DNA of 64,000 nt, from assembly GCA_037179335.1 (NCBI GenBank), contig JAKZHN010000007.1:1364001-1428000 (forward strand). The letters are read 5' to 3'. A program made the translations under genes and the position numbers. Positions 10,103 to 21,272 of this stretch are shown here, piece by piece. Origin of the DNA: Cyclaneusma minus (taxonomy: Eukaryota > Ascomycota > Leotiomycetes > Marthamycetales > Marthamycetaceae). Positions within the stretch are counted from its first letter, which is position 1, and each line of letters begins with the position of its first letter. Under the pieces are notes generated by a model. It saw only the letters and a list, made by a program, of their open reading frames with translations. It was not told where the DNA came from and made no database searches.

Positions 10103-12300
10103 TCATGCCGAGTCCGACAACAAAGCACCCGAAGCCATCGGCCCTGTTTCCGCCAAATCCATTTCGCTACTTCCCGCGCTCGCCGAATCCGGCGGTTCTT
10201 TGAATAGCTCCACGAAACGCTGTGCCGCCTCAGGCTTTATGAACTGCAGGACGAACTCGCCGTTACGGCGTCGTTGCTGGTGGTGATTGTAGGCGTCGCA
10301 GAACACATAGAGCTTGAGTTCGCGAAGACGTACCTTTGAGTGCCCTGAGCGCCTGAGCCATTTGGTGGAAGAGGAGGAGTGTGTTACTTTGTCGTCGCAT
10401 TAGCCACTCGAAAACTGGGAGACTGGGAGTGATGAAGAGAAAAGTGTGTTCGGGCAACTCACTGAATGCTGTCCAGATAGGACATCGTTTCAATTCGCCT
10501 TGCCAGACGGCAGCGTGGAGGCGGAGTCCATCACAGGAGCGGTCTTGGTATACTTCCAGAGCATGGTCATAGCCATCGTCGCGGATTTGTCTATTCTCGC
10601 AGTCAGATACTTCACCTCAGAGACAGAGACGCCAATGACCACGCTGCCCACCATCAAACAGACACATAGCGTGTTGGGAAATGGAAGCAAATACTCACCC
10701 TCGGAAGAGAAGATTTTCGCCTGCTAGAACGTATTCTTCAGATTTCATCCTTCGCGTCAGGTCACATCGTGCTTTAAGTGCGACGAATGTGCAGTGGAAA
10801 AGGACCATTTCTGTATGAAACACAGCATTAGCACAGGTTGTTGATAACAGCAACATGCGATAATACCAAAAGGATTATTATAGAAACATAAACGAAGGGA
10901 ATTCCGAACAAGCATGTGTTGAAGGGTCCAAGAAAATACTAACTTTCCCATGTGCGGAAAAACAGTGCCAGCCATAATTTTGCCTGCATACCAGTCTGGC
11001 TCCAACGTGTGAGCTGCAAGCTGCTACCTCTGCGGCGAATGCATAGCTCGTGGACGCCGTAAGAAGACCAGGCCGGCGCTCGAGCGTTGTCAACCCATCG
11101 GCAAAAAAAACGTACCCGGGTAGGGTCATGGGGCCCCGTATGGGCCGAGACCGAAATGCTGTTGTTGTCAAACGGCCTGTGACGACTATCAGCTATGGGC
11201 TTATGGAAACCTCGTCTTTAGGAGGCCAACAACACGAGCTATAAATAGAGAATAGCTCGACTGTAGGAAAGAACCTGCATTTTGAAAAGGATTTTCGAGC
11301 CGGGAGCTATCGCAAGGCGTTCTTGAGACATCGAAGACCCAAAACAACGCGATCTGTATACTGGTTAGAAGAGCTTCGAGTCATACTTGGTGGATGAAGG
11401 AAGTCTGGCATGCCTTCGATTATGTCTGATCGGGGTAGCATATTGCTGGGGACCAAAAATATGCTCGGCCCAATGCTCACGCTATAAGTCGGGTCAGCTC
11501 ATGGACCAGATAGAACGATACAGAATGCATATGATATAGGATGCATATAGGGACATGCCTCGTCATCTCCGCGAGACTGCATCAGGGCTAGTGTTGCGGA
11601 AGCAGGGCCGGCAGTTATCTGATCTCGCGGCACTATATTCCACAGACAAGAATAAGCAATTCGTTCATGGGATTTTGTCTTGTTGAAGAAGACGATAACA
11701 GAATCAATTGAGCCGAACTCTGGAACAAGGCTTACCTGGGATACCACGAACAATTCTTAGCCGAAGAATCCTGACGCGCAGCATTTCCAGCGCCACTGGA
11801 TCGAACAAGAGCGGTCTGTAGAGCATCGTTATGAGTAAGCCGTTGAAAGTCACTTTTAAAGGGGCGCCCAGAATGCAGCGGACCTACCTGCTAAGTAATC
11901 GGATTAGGTGTACAAGGAAGTCCTCGTATAGAGCAAATTGTGCACCGAGTTGTATCTTTGACTCCGTATTGAAAGTGTTGAAAAGAATCTCCCATTTAGT
12001 ATGCCAAGTTAGGGCAGGGTTCGGGTCCTGAATGAAGTATTTCATGTCGCAGAGCGTCTTTTGCAAGCTGGGCAGCACTACCTTGAGGTCCGGCACGAGT
12101 AGACGGATCCGGTCGTTGTAGAGAGGTATCAGGTCATAGAGATCTCGCAGCAGCAAGCTGGTGAAGTTGATCTGATTCAAGACATCCGTGATGGCGTCGG
12201 AATGGTCAGGGGCGATATAGGCCCGAATTCGTTCCAACCAGACGACCATTCGATCCGCCCGTTCGGCCTCATGCCAGCAGCCAAGCAACTCCTTTTCCAT
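10103..12300 (-). CDS. Conserved filamentous-fungal protein of unknown function
   Basis: I recognise the pattern of a family common in Pezizomycotina but know no function. The N-terminal exon (12300 to about 11886; MEKELLGCWHEAERADRMVV) is helical and predicts a bundle. Later exons carry LLFDPVALEMLRVRILRLR, then a block with FCRWVDNARAPAWSSYGVHE and RRRGSSLQL, then KMVLFHCTFVALKARC, EYVLAGENLLFRG, IRDDGYDHALEVYQD, KRCPIWTAF and finally RLRELKLYVFCDAYN, ending at 10103. About eight exons are needed; the exon edges between 11400 and 11750 are uncertain, because one apparent intron there would be only 33 nt. The last two-thirds look like a beta-rich domain with a closing helix. No signal peptide or membrane segment is seen. 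Confidence 0.7.
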
Positions 12301-13807
12301 TTGTCTGGTCTAGACATAACCTTGGGAATAGGTGGTGTTGAGGCAGGGCGCAGAGTCTCGCAAGCACGGAAGACGGCAGGACGGCGGTATCAGCCAGGCA
12401 GGCTATATACATAGAATAGGGCCTGAGGCTCAAAGTGAATTGCGAAGGCTTGAAGGGAAAAGGGACATGCAAGACGATGTGTTAGCAAGGCAAGATAACG
12501 GGCCCCGCGCATTCTGACGTGTCAAAGCTGAACGACTTCGGCTTCGGCAGACGCAACAGAGGCAGACCGTCGGCCATTGATGCGAGCCAAATAAGGGCAC
12601 ATGCAATATTGCAGGCATGCAGGCTGTGGGGATTTGCCTGCCACGAAGTTGGAATTTGGATGGCGTGCAGGAGCAATAAATTCAGCGAATCCTGGGCACG
12701 CCCGAAGATGCCACCTGGGACATGTGCGTGTAACATGAGCGGGAGATCCAGACGGACTTTGCAAAGAACACGTAGCTGCCAGTAATAATAGAAATGGCGG
12801 GACAAGAAAAGGGTGTATATAACAGACAAATAAATTGAAAGAATGTAAGATGATGAACTGTTCCTAAAAGACTCGACGAAAAGGAGACACTACTGTACTC
12901 AGCACTTCGCGGTCTGATCACCGTCTTAAACATGTTCACTGAGCATGCATCCATGCCGTCATTCTCGCTGCATATGCAGAGGTCACATGTAGCAAGTCCC
13001 TGACTCGCAGTGAGAGAAGACGAGCACAGGAGTGAAATTGTGAAAAGGGAGCAGCAACAAAGGGACAGGCCGCCTTCTTATACTTAGCTGGAGGCTGGAG
13101 CTTGACCACACGTGCCATGTCTTAGATTTTGGTCTCACTTTTGCCAGGCACGCTAAGTGGGAGCCCAAGGCCAAACACGAGCCATCCATGGTTGGAAGCG
13201 GCGGGACAGAACGCGTCCCGTCGCGTCCACGGCCGAGGCAAGCTAGGATCAAGCTCCCGAAACAAATAGGGCGCGACCGATTGCCTAAAGATCGTGATTC
13301 CACGACTTTGATCCAAAGCATGCATATGAGATACTCCTGAGCCTGATCTTTGATGTTGCTATGCTTCATTAATACTTCTCATCCTCTGCAATGATATCGA
13401 GCAAGGTACGAGTCGTATTGCTGATCGAGTCATCGCCAAGGAAAGCTAGATAGAATACACAAGACTGTTGATGCGCGTGTGGTATCAGATAGGCAGAGCA
13501 GATCTGCCAGATCCAGATCATTGTCGTGGCAGCACCAACCAGTCCCTTACGAGAAATTTCCCGCCATCATTCAAGAGCCTCCCGCAAAAGTCAAAAGACC
13601 TTGAAATCTCATGTCAAAAAAGAAGCCCATCTCTTGATATTCCCCATGTTCCGTTACAAGCAACACCCCGTTGCAACACCGCAAAGCCCGATGAAAAGAA
13701 CGACGGTCCACATGTCCCTAGCGGCTCTTTGGAAATCGCGCTCTCCCGAGTGCGAGTGCAAACGCAGGACAGCCGCAGACCGTAGTGAAAACAGGAAACC
13801 GAGACGA
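12301..13807. other. Intergenic, no gene seen
   Basis: This 1.5-kb stretch is the upstream region of the unknown gene and the 3' flank of nhp6. Short frames on both strands lack recognisable motifs or splice logic. Confidence 0.4.
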
Positions 13808-14325
13808 TTAAGACGATTCCTCTTCAGCCTCAGCCTAAGTCGCAATAACAGTCAGCCTTTGGACATAGCAGGGCGCAAGAGCACAGTGAGCTAGACTTAC
13901 GTTGTAGGACGCCTTCTCATCTTCGTAACGCTTCTTGTCTGCAGCAGCCTTGGCCTCGTATGGCTGGCGCTGCTTCTCGTTCAAAGCCTTCCATCTTTCA
14001 CCGAGGACCTTGCCAACCTGGCCTGTTGGAAAGGGTCAGTCGATGGCGAACTAGTTACTCAAGGCAGGACAGGCGACTTACCGAAGGTGATGTTGGGATT
14101 CTCGGTGCGGACATTCTCACGTTGCTCATTGGCGAAGAACATGTAGGCAGAGAGACCACGCTTGGGCGCGTTGGGGTCTGTTGACACGGTCAGCATGGTG
14201 CGACGACGAGCGCAGGAGCGCAGAAGCGCAGAACCTCCAGGTCAGAGGAGAGGGAAACGCGTACCCTTCTTCTTCTTCTCGGTGCGGGCCTTGGTGGCGC
14301 GCTTGGTGGTCTTCTCCTTAGGCAT
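13808..14325 (-). CDS. nhp6: Non-histone chromosomal protein Nhp6 (HMG box)
   Basis: Small nuclear architectural DNA-binding protein that bends DNA and assists the FACT complex and transcription. Four exons (14325-14265, 14177-14082, 14022-13901, 13834-13808) give 101 aa. A basic N-terminus (MPKEKTTKRATKARTEKKKK) is followed by one HMG box beginning DPNAPKRGLSAYMFFANEQR and containing VGKVLGERWKALNEKQRQPY. The tail is short and acidic (AEAEEESS). Length and layout match fungal Nhp6. Confidence 0.95.
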
Positions 14326-16039
14326 CTTGACTGCAGAGGGTCAGTGAGTGAATCAATTGATCGCGTTTAAATTGGGCGACGATGAGGCAGATAATGCGAC
14401 ACAGGCGAAGGCAACAAGATGGAGAACCGAGGTGGGTGGTTGGTGGCTGCAAAAGTAGGTGCTGGGTTGCGCGGGAGCTCGATCGCGAGTGGAGATGCAT
14501 CAACTCGCGACAGAGCTGGGACCTCGCGGCCAACAGGTGCGGAGAAGGCCAAAACAGGCGAATTGAAGATGCAACTGAGATAGAACAGGTGCACTGGAAG
14601 TCAGAATTACCGGAGAAAAAGGAGTGCGGGGGGATTTGGTGGTGGAGAGAGTGGGAGTCTGTTGGAGTGCGGAAACGCGTCAGCAGGATCTCGAGATCAA
14701 GCAAAACAAAATGACGAAAGTTGGCGCGACAGCGAGCTCAGTGGCACTGTGAAAGCTGGCCAAGAGAGCGTGCAGCGGTGGTGGGCGAGCAGAGGTGGAC
14801 GCGACCCCTCCAATCGGGAGCTTGGGCTTAGCGACGGGCGACGGTACTCACTGTAGGCTGTTTTTGCTGAAGGGCGGCTTTTGTATGATAGAACTCGCTG
14901 CTGTGGTGGTCGTGGGAAGAGGAGCAGGTAGAGCACTCCGCAGAGAAGGCGGGAGCGTAAAGACCTTGACACTCAGAAAAGTGGCGGCCTGAGGCCCGCC
15001 ACCCAAAAACATCTCATGCGGCGCGTGTGGAAGCGATGGCCCAGTGCGGATAAGTAAGGAGGGGCGCTGCCGGTGAAAGCGCGCCGGGAGGAAGGGGCCA
15101 ACAACAAAGCCCATTCCTTGCGAGAGCGATGGCACGGGAGACGGCAAGGCATCTGTTTCCGCCTGGTGGTATCATCTTCGTGTCGATCTTCAGTTTCACT
15201 CGAATATACATTTCTGCCTCCAGCTTTCTTGATACTCCTCCAGCCTTCCGGCGAGCTGTGAACTGTGAAGTCGCCGCAGCTCTGAGTAATGCCGCCCGCC
15301 CACCTCTCACTTTATACTCCAGCTTTAAATAGCATACACAATTCACATACAAAATTCACCCACTAGGGAGATGGCTAGGTGCCCGGGTACTGGTCCTGCG
15401 TTGCTTGCTGCCTCATTATTCACGCATACACGGCTGGCTTCCCTGCCGCATGCGGTACAAAGAGACAGCCAGCTGCTTGACCCATGGTGGTTGCTCAGCA
15501 CTCAATAACCGTGGCTGGCGGCTGAGTCTTGATTGATGTGAAGTACATGTATAGCTCACCCCGCGGCGCCCAGTAGTCACCAGCGTTTCTGCGCAGCCAC
15601 GAACATTATTGGTCGTCAAGGTGAACTCAGACTCTTTGAGTGCTCACCTAGGACGTCTGGAGCTCCATCGGGCCATCACTCATGCATCGGCAGCACAGTT
15701 CGGCAGCGCCGGGGTCTTACTGAATCATGTGCCCGGCAGTTTGCTTTATCAAAAGGAGAGCCAGTGTCAAATGAACAGAGAAGCACCAAACTTTCATTCG
15801 CCAGAACTTCCTTCACAGAATCCATTTTTGATATGCCATATCAGGTGACTACTGGTCAAAGCTCCTGCACGGCTGAGAGAAAGACGCGCACACAACCTTG
15901 AACCTCGACCTTATTGAACGCTCTCTTCGGGGATACATTTCCTCAACCGACCTCCTGCGTCCCTTGTATCATTGCCCACGGGCATTGAAGTGAACCACAA
16001 TGCGAAAGGACATCGTTCCGCGAAATCCCCCAGATCGAC
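14326..16039. promoter_or_regulatory. Divergent intergenic region, nhp6 / WD protein
   Basis: This 1.7-kb GC-rich gap lies between divergent genes. One TACATGTA octamer is at 15544-15551. Many open frames occur because of GC content, but none has recognisable motifs. Confidence 0.4.
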
Positions 16040-17840
16040 ATGCCTCCGCCACCTGAAATCCCAGGCTACTATTATGGTATTTCCTAGACTCCAGCCTTCC
16101 CTTGACGACTTGCTGAACAGTCACAGACGCAGAAAAGCGCAAGTACTTCAAGATCCAAAAACCCAGCAGCGGTGCTTCTGCTGTCGCTGCATACTCCAGC
16201 GACAATGTGAAAAGACGCAAGCTGCAGGACGAAGCCGACGTCAAGACCAGGCGTATTAAGGCGAAGCTTCAGCACCATATTAGGCCCTCCCCAGTGCTGC
16301 GGGATCCGTTGCTGGCTCCCTTCCTGCGACGAGAATGTGGTGGTGGTCGCATTCGTGAGCATGCCGCCATAGTCCTAGCACAAGGCATGGAGCCTCTCGA
16401 GATTCTGCGCCAAAGACCGGGCCCTAGCATCTCCGCCTTTGACGTCGACCCCCAGTCCCGGACTTTGATGACAAGTAGGTCCATTTTTGACCCCAATTCC
16501 TTCTCATACCTAGTCCCTGTTGCCGCTCTACTGGGCCCAAGGAGCCATGCTTGTCAAATATCTTGCCTTGGATTTTGCCGTCTAGCTGTGCTGGGAAAAC
16601 AGATTCCTTGGTGATGTATATATTGACGCTTCCCACAGCATGCGCCCGCAATACCGTACATGCTTTGCCACCCACTTCTGCAGCCCTTGGTTGCTCCACA
16701 GATGAGGAACCTGGCATGCCCCCGTCCTATATGTGGCCTTATCACTTCCCAGTGACAGCCAGACAGGAAGACGTAACTTCTATCACAATTGATCCCATAT
16801 CCCGAACTCTTCTCACCTCCTGGCATTCGCCGACATTCAATCTGACAAAGCTCGGTGAAGGCCCGTTCGCGAGGGCCTACTCAGGGTTTGGTTCCCAAGG
16901 TAGCTATTGCTTCTCTATTCTGCCCCCAATCTTCAAGTATCGCACCGACAAATATCACGTCGATATGGCAACCCGCCGACGGACGATCGTGGTTATCCCC
17001 TGCGGAAAGCGAATGTGCCCCTCTTTTGCGTCTCTGACAGTCGTCCATTCATACTTTTCAGTTCCATATGACAAATCTGACCTTTCAAAAGGAGCGGACA
17101 TCTTCTTTACTATGGGGGATGAAGATATATGGACCAGCACCGCCGCGCCGCGGGGCTCTTCTTTCAGGTTTGCTGTGGGCGGCACCGGTCGACTCTCACT
17201 CGTCGACATTTCAAACGATGCAATCATACTGAGGCAACAAAAAACCAAAGAGGGAGCAATTCTTGCACTTTCTTTCCTTTCCGACACTCCTACGTCTCTC
17301 CTGACGGGCAGTCGCTCCGGCTTACTACGACGCCTAGACGTACGGCAGAGATTCACGGATTCGAATAACTCCGAAGTAACGCAAGATTCTGACTGGATAA
17401 AACATGCCAGTGGCATTACACATATCAAGCAAGTTGACAGCAACAGGATCATTGTGGCCGGCTTCGACTCAAGCCTATGTCAGTATGACCTTCGGTATTG
17501 TGCACAGGAAGACCGTGTACCTCGAACCAGCGGTCGACCGGGCCAATCTCGCACAAAAGCTTGTACGAGACCTGTTCTGACCTATTCGGAATACCGCAAC
17601 AGCGGTTACCGAGACATCGGCTTCGACATTGATGTTTCGAGCAGACTTGTAGCTGCTGCGCACGATGATTGCACAGTTCAGCTTTACTCACTCTACAGCG
17701 GGGAGCGTGTGGAAACTCGCTTGAGCAAAGAGAAACATCCGGAGGTTGTGAAGGCTCTCAGGTTTATGGATGACATCAAGGGGGACGCTTCAAGTTTGTA
17801 CGTGGCATCTGGGAGCAGTATGAGAAGATATGCTTGGTAG
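16040..17840 (+). CDS. WD-repeat protein, DCAF4/WDR21-like
   Basis: Probable beta-propeller adaptor. Three exons (16040-16076, 16127-16474, 16639-17840) give 528 aa. The N-terminus reads PEIPGYYYDAEKRKYFKIQ across intron 1, a motif found at the start of DCAF4 (WDR21) proteins, which are CUL4-DDB1 substrate receptors in animals. Weak WD repeats follow, e.g. SLVDISNDAIIL, GLLRRLDVRQRF, SLCQYDLRYC, DDCTVQLYSLYSGE, ending SGSSMRRYAW. A further intron may start at about 16902 (GTAGCTATTG), but the frame is open through it. The CUL4 role is an inference from family resemblance. Confidence 0.68.
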
Positions 17841-17913
17841 AGCTCTTTATTCACAGGTGCTACGGGTAGTCGATGTTCTCTAGCTTTCCCAACTTGTGTA
17901 GCTTCACTGCTGC

Positions 17914-18072
17914 AGGGCACTTTTGACTAAAGTATTTTCTCTCAATTGTGGAAACCCCTTCTCAAGCCAAAGGACACTGTCGACTAGAAGATTTACTTTC
18001 AATTCTAGAGGCGTTTCCCAATCCAAAGGGCAGTGTCAACTAAAGTACTTACTCTCAACTGCAGGAACCGCT
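17914..18072. repeat. ~57-bp tandem repeat, about 2.6 copies
   Basis: Units begin near 17925 (GACTAAAGTATTTTCTCTCA), 17982 (GACTAGAAGATTTACTTTCA) and 18038 (AACTAAAGTACTTACTCTCA). Each continues with an AAAGG(A/G)CA(C/G)TGTC segment before the next. A partial older unit (GGGCACTTTT) precedes the first. Confidence 0.8.
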
Positions 18073-18216
18073 AACAGGAGAAATGGCCTATGCCGTATCT
18101 CTTGGATCGCTCGCTTGTCAAAGGCCTTTTGTAAAGCGGCGAGCTACATCCCGACTGCGTTTTTAAAATCCAAGGCTCCACCAAATCGGAATACTGTCCC
18201 ACTCACTTATCCCTAT

Positions 18217-18375
18217 TAATTCCAGGTGATTTTGGATATTCTAAGTAATTGAATGTATTCCAAATAATTAAGAGAATCCCAGATAGTTGGGAAAATTCTA
18301 AGTGATCAAGAATATCCCGAATAATTGGGATTATTCCAAGTGGTTGGGACCCAAATTCCAGATTCCCACACGCCC
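18217..18375. repeat. Degenerate ~20-bp minisatellite, block A
   Basis: Consecutive imperfect copies of a unit with consensus near TATTCCAAGTAATTGGGA occur here (e.g. TATTCTAAGTAATTGAATG, TATCCCGAATAATTGGGAT, TATTCCAAGTGGTTGGGAC). Each unit is a loose palindrome around AATT. Confidence 0.75.
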
Positions 18376-19684
18376 TTTGATCAGGGCGGTATCCCGATTT
18401 GACTTGGCTTGTCCTGTAAGGTATTTTAAAGCTCCACTTGGTATTCAGCTCAGCCCTTTGTAGAAAGTTACTCTCTTTTATCGACTGTTCTGGGCCATAC
18501 CACCCAAGCTTGAGTGGTTCATACCTACGACCGAAGGGAAATGGTTAGTCGAAAGTGCCCCCTTTCCTTGGGCTTGAGAAGATGGGAGGAAATAGGCAGC
18601 GTAGTACCAAAGGCATTGAAAATACGCCAGGTCTTGAATTTCAATGTTCAGACTTCGGGAAGAAAAACGTTATAACTACTATGGTGCCCCAAATACCTAC
18701 CAGTTTTCTAACATCAACCAGGGAGTTCACACTTCACAGAGACCTAAGTATGTAAATCATGACTTGTATAAAATCCAGCTTTCGCCTAGGTAATCCCAGT
18801 TCTATTTTGTTTCTACCTACCTAGTAGATTCTACTTTAACTGCCCCTGGTCCCATACTGCCCAGCAACTTCCATGCTTTTGATGTTCCTACCTCAATCCT
18901 AGGTAATCAGAATATCGAATACCCGGCACTCATTCCATCGAGATCAGCAAATTTCCTGGCTCAATGTCATAGGTATCAGAGGACTCCATTCGACACACCC
19001 AGTAAATTGACCAAGTACTTAGTTTCAAGCCCTATGGAGAGTATCGAGTTCTCACTGATGCCTGAGCAGAAAGTACCTAGTCTAGACATACTTGGAGGAA
19101 GTGAGCGGCACAGAACAGCATAGAGTCGAGTCCGGGATGCCACTCCAGTCTGGATTCTGAAAGAAGCCGGGAGACGCGGCGATAGTGGAGTGGCGGCTGT
19201 GAGGTCATTGCGGGATTCACGGACAGTCTACAGACTTCGTATAAAGATACCTAGGCACAAATACAGCGAGACGAACTGACGAAGCTCCTCGGACGTCACG
19301 ATCAGAAGACTGCCAAGACCAGCTCTTACTACTTGTCTATGGATCGAATAGCCCGGACAAGCAGACTGTGACATTTTTATCAGGAGCGTGAAGGCGACGG
19401 AAACCCGGCAGGAACGTAGGGTATTGATTAATATGTGTATACAAGGGTGGTCGAGCTCCAGTTTCGAAACGACCGCATTAATGTGTTGGGCTCTTGGCAG
19501 CGATAAATGTTCAATGTTCCGCCGTTTTTTCTTTATTTAGCGCTTAGTGGTGGCAGAACCAAGAGGTAATAAGCTAAAGGAATCGCTAAATCGCATCTGG
19601 GGTTTTGAAATCGCATACAGATACAGTCAAGCCTACATGTATTGAATAGCTCCGCCGCCGCTTTAAATAGTTCTTTTGTTTAAT

Positions 19685-19965
19685 AACTAAATAAACTCCA
19701 AGTAATTTTGAGTATTCAAAATAATTAAAAAAATTCCAAGTAACTGGAGGTATTCCAAGCAATTGTCGATTTTCCAAGCTATTCGAGTGATTCCAAATAA
19801 CAGGGAGTATTTTAAGTAATTTGAAATATTCCAAGTGACGGGAAGTATTCCAAATGATATTTCAAATAATTGGAATTATAATTTATAAGTAACTGGACAG
19901 TATTCCAAGTAACTGGGAGTATTTCAAATAATTCGAAATATTCCAAGTAATTGTGATTTGAGAGT
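19685..19965. repeat. Degenerate ~20-bp minisatellite, block B
   Basis: This is the longest block of the same unit, with roughly a dozen imperfect copies such as TATTCCAAGTAACTGGGAG and TATTCCAAGTAATTGTGAT. Copies differ mostly by single substitutions and short indels. Confidence 0.8.
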
Positions 19966-21272
19966 ATTACTACCGAACAGGCTTAGCCTGTATGCGATTC
20001 CCTAAGCTAATCGACCATGGCTAAAATCGACGCCTCGCCGTCGCCTTCCCATATCTCGTTGTTCTCGGCGTCAGTGTGATTCGTCAACACGATTGATGTC
20101 TCCCTTTCGTTCCGCGTTCGGGCCTTTTCCCCAGGGCTGCATATGTCTGCACAAAGGCTTCAAATCTACATACACGGCCTTCTCCCGAGCGGCTGCATGG
20201 AAACATGATAAAATGGCTCAATAATGCACTTGGACGCATCGCTGCTTCAAGCCCGCTACTCTCTGCGGCTGCTTTAAGAGCGCTATCAGCGTCCTTCTGG
20301 AATGCAGGGGATGGATCCGCGGTGGAAACATCAAGCTTTTGACTGGCTTTACAATCCCTGCTCCGTAGGGTCTCCCAAACGGTAAACCCCAAAGTTGGCC
20401 CGAAAACATGGAGGCTGACGCGGAGAGAGGTCGGGGAAGCGCGTCTTGGCCCGGGCCCGACGACCCAGTGCCTGCATGCAGATTCAATGTTGTGGGTTAG
20501 GCATGTCTGGTAGCACAGATATCGTACTCATGGCAGAGGTTGAGACTTGAGTGAGAAGAGAGATGGCTGTCTCCATGTCACGGGCGCTTGCAAAAAAAGG
20601 ACGCCCGAATTGCTCCAACCCCGGCCAAGAGACCATCACCAGTGCATGATCGATGATTGTCTGCCGCCCGAAGAGTACGAAACAAGAGGCCAAGAGGAGG
20701 ACCCTGCCGAGTAGTTGTTTCATCGAGGTCAAAACGTCGACGCCACGTGGCACAAAATATGTTACATGGAGTCAGGGGCACGCTCGAGTCGCACGTCGAT
20801 CACAGACACCCAAATACATGTACTACCTGGTCAAGAATCATTAGAGTTTTCACTATCGAGCTTCTGCCTTTTTGTATCATCCTAGGTACTGTGAACGCTA
20901 TGCAGAGCCCCTATCAGCCTGCTCATCCTGTCATCCTCGTGCCTGAGAACCGCAAGAGCGCTCGAAAAGACAATCATAAGTCGGCCCGAGCGAGAGGTCC
21001 AAGAACCTTGGCCTTCCCTCCTGTGCATGGTGAGGTGCTGTGGCCTGGACGAGCAAGTGCCGGGAATATGGACGGTGAAGACGTCGCTACTAAAAGTACA
21101 GAGCAACCATGCGCCACCATATGCCCTTTTGTGTCCCAGAACGCCGTGCCGTGCGAGTGCTAGGCCGTCCTAGCCACAGCTGACCGTCATATGCCGGAAA
21201 AAGGACCATGGTAATATCGTTCATCGAAAGCAATTTGCGAGATGGGTGAAGTAGTAAGGGTGTCGCAAATGT

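Larger units (their letters stand above)
17841..21272. other. Gene-free AT-rich repeat-bearing stretch
   Basis: This 3.4-kb region has no supported gene. It contains a 57-bp tandem repeat, two blocks of a ~20-bp degenerate minisatellite, TACATGTA octamers at 19634 and 20815, and scattered CCTAGGTA words. A 168-codon open frame at 20657-21163 (+) has no recognisable motif. It may be eroded mobile-element DNA, but no coding remnant of a transposon is readable. Confidence 0.5.

Noticed and set aside
10921..11005. Apparent frameshift in the unknown protein near residue block RWSQTGMQ
   Set aside because: It came from miscounting a run of four A's; the frame is continuous through KLWLALFFRTWEK.
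17841..20000. Possible CRISPR-like array in the repeat-rich stretch
   Set aside because: The repeats are degenerate, have no unique spacers and lie in a fungal nuclear genome.
20657..21163. 168-codon open frame (+)
   Set aside because: No recognisable motif, odd residue composition, and overlapping open frames on the other strand.
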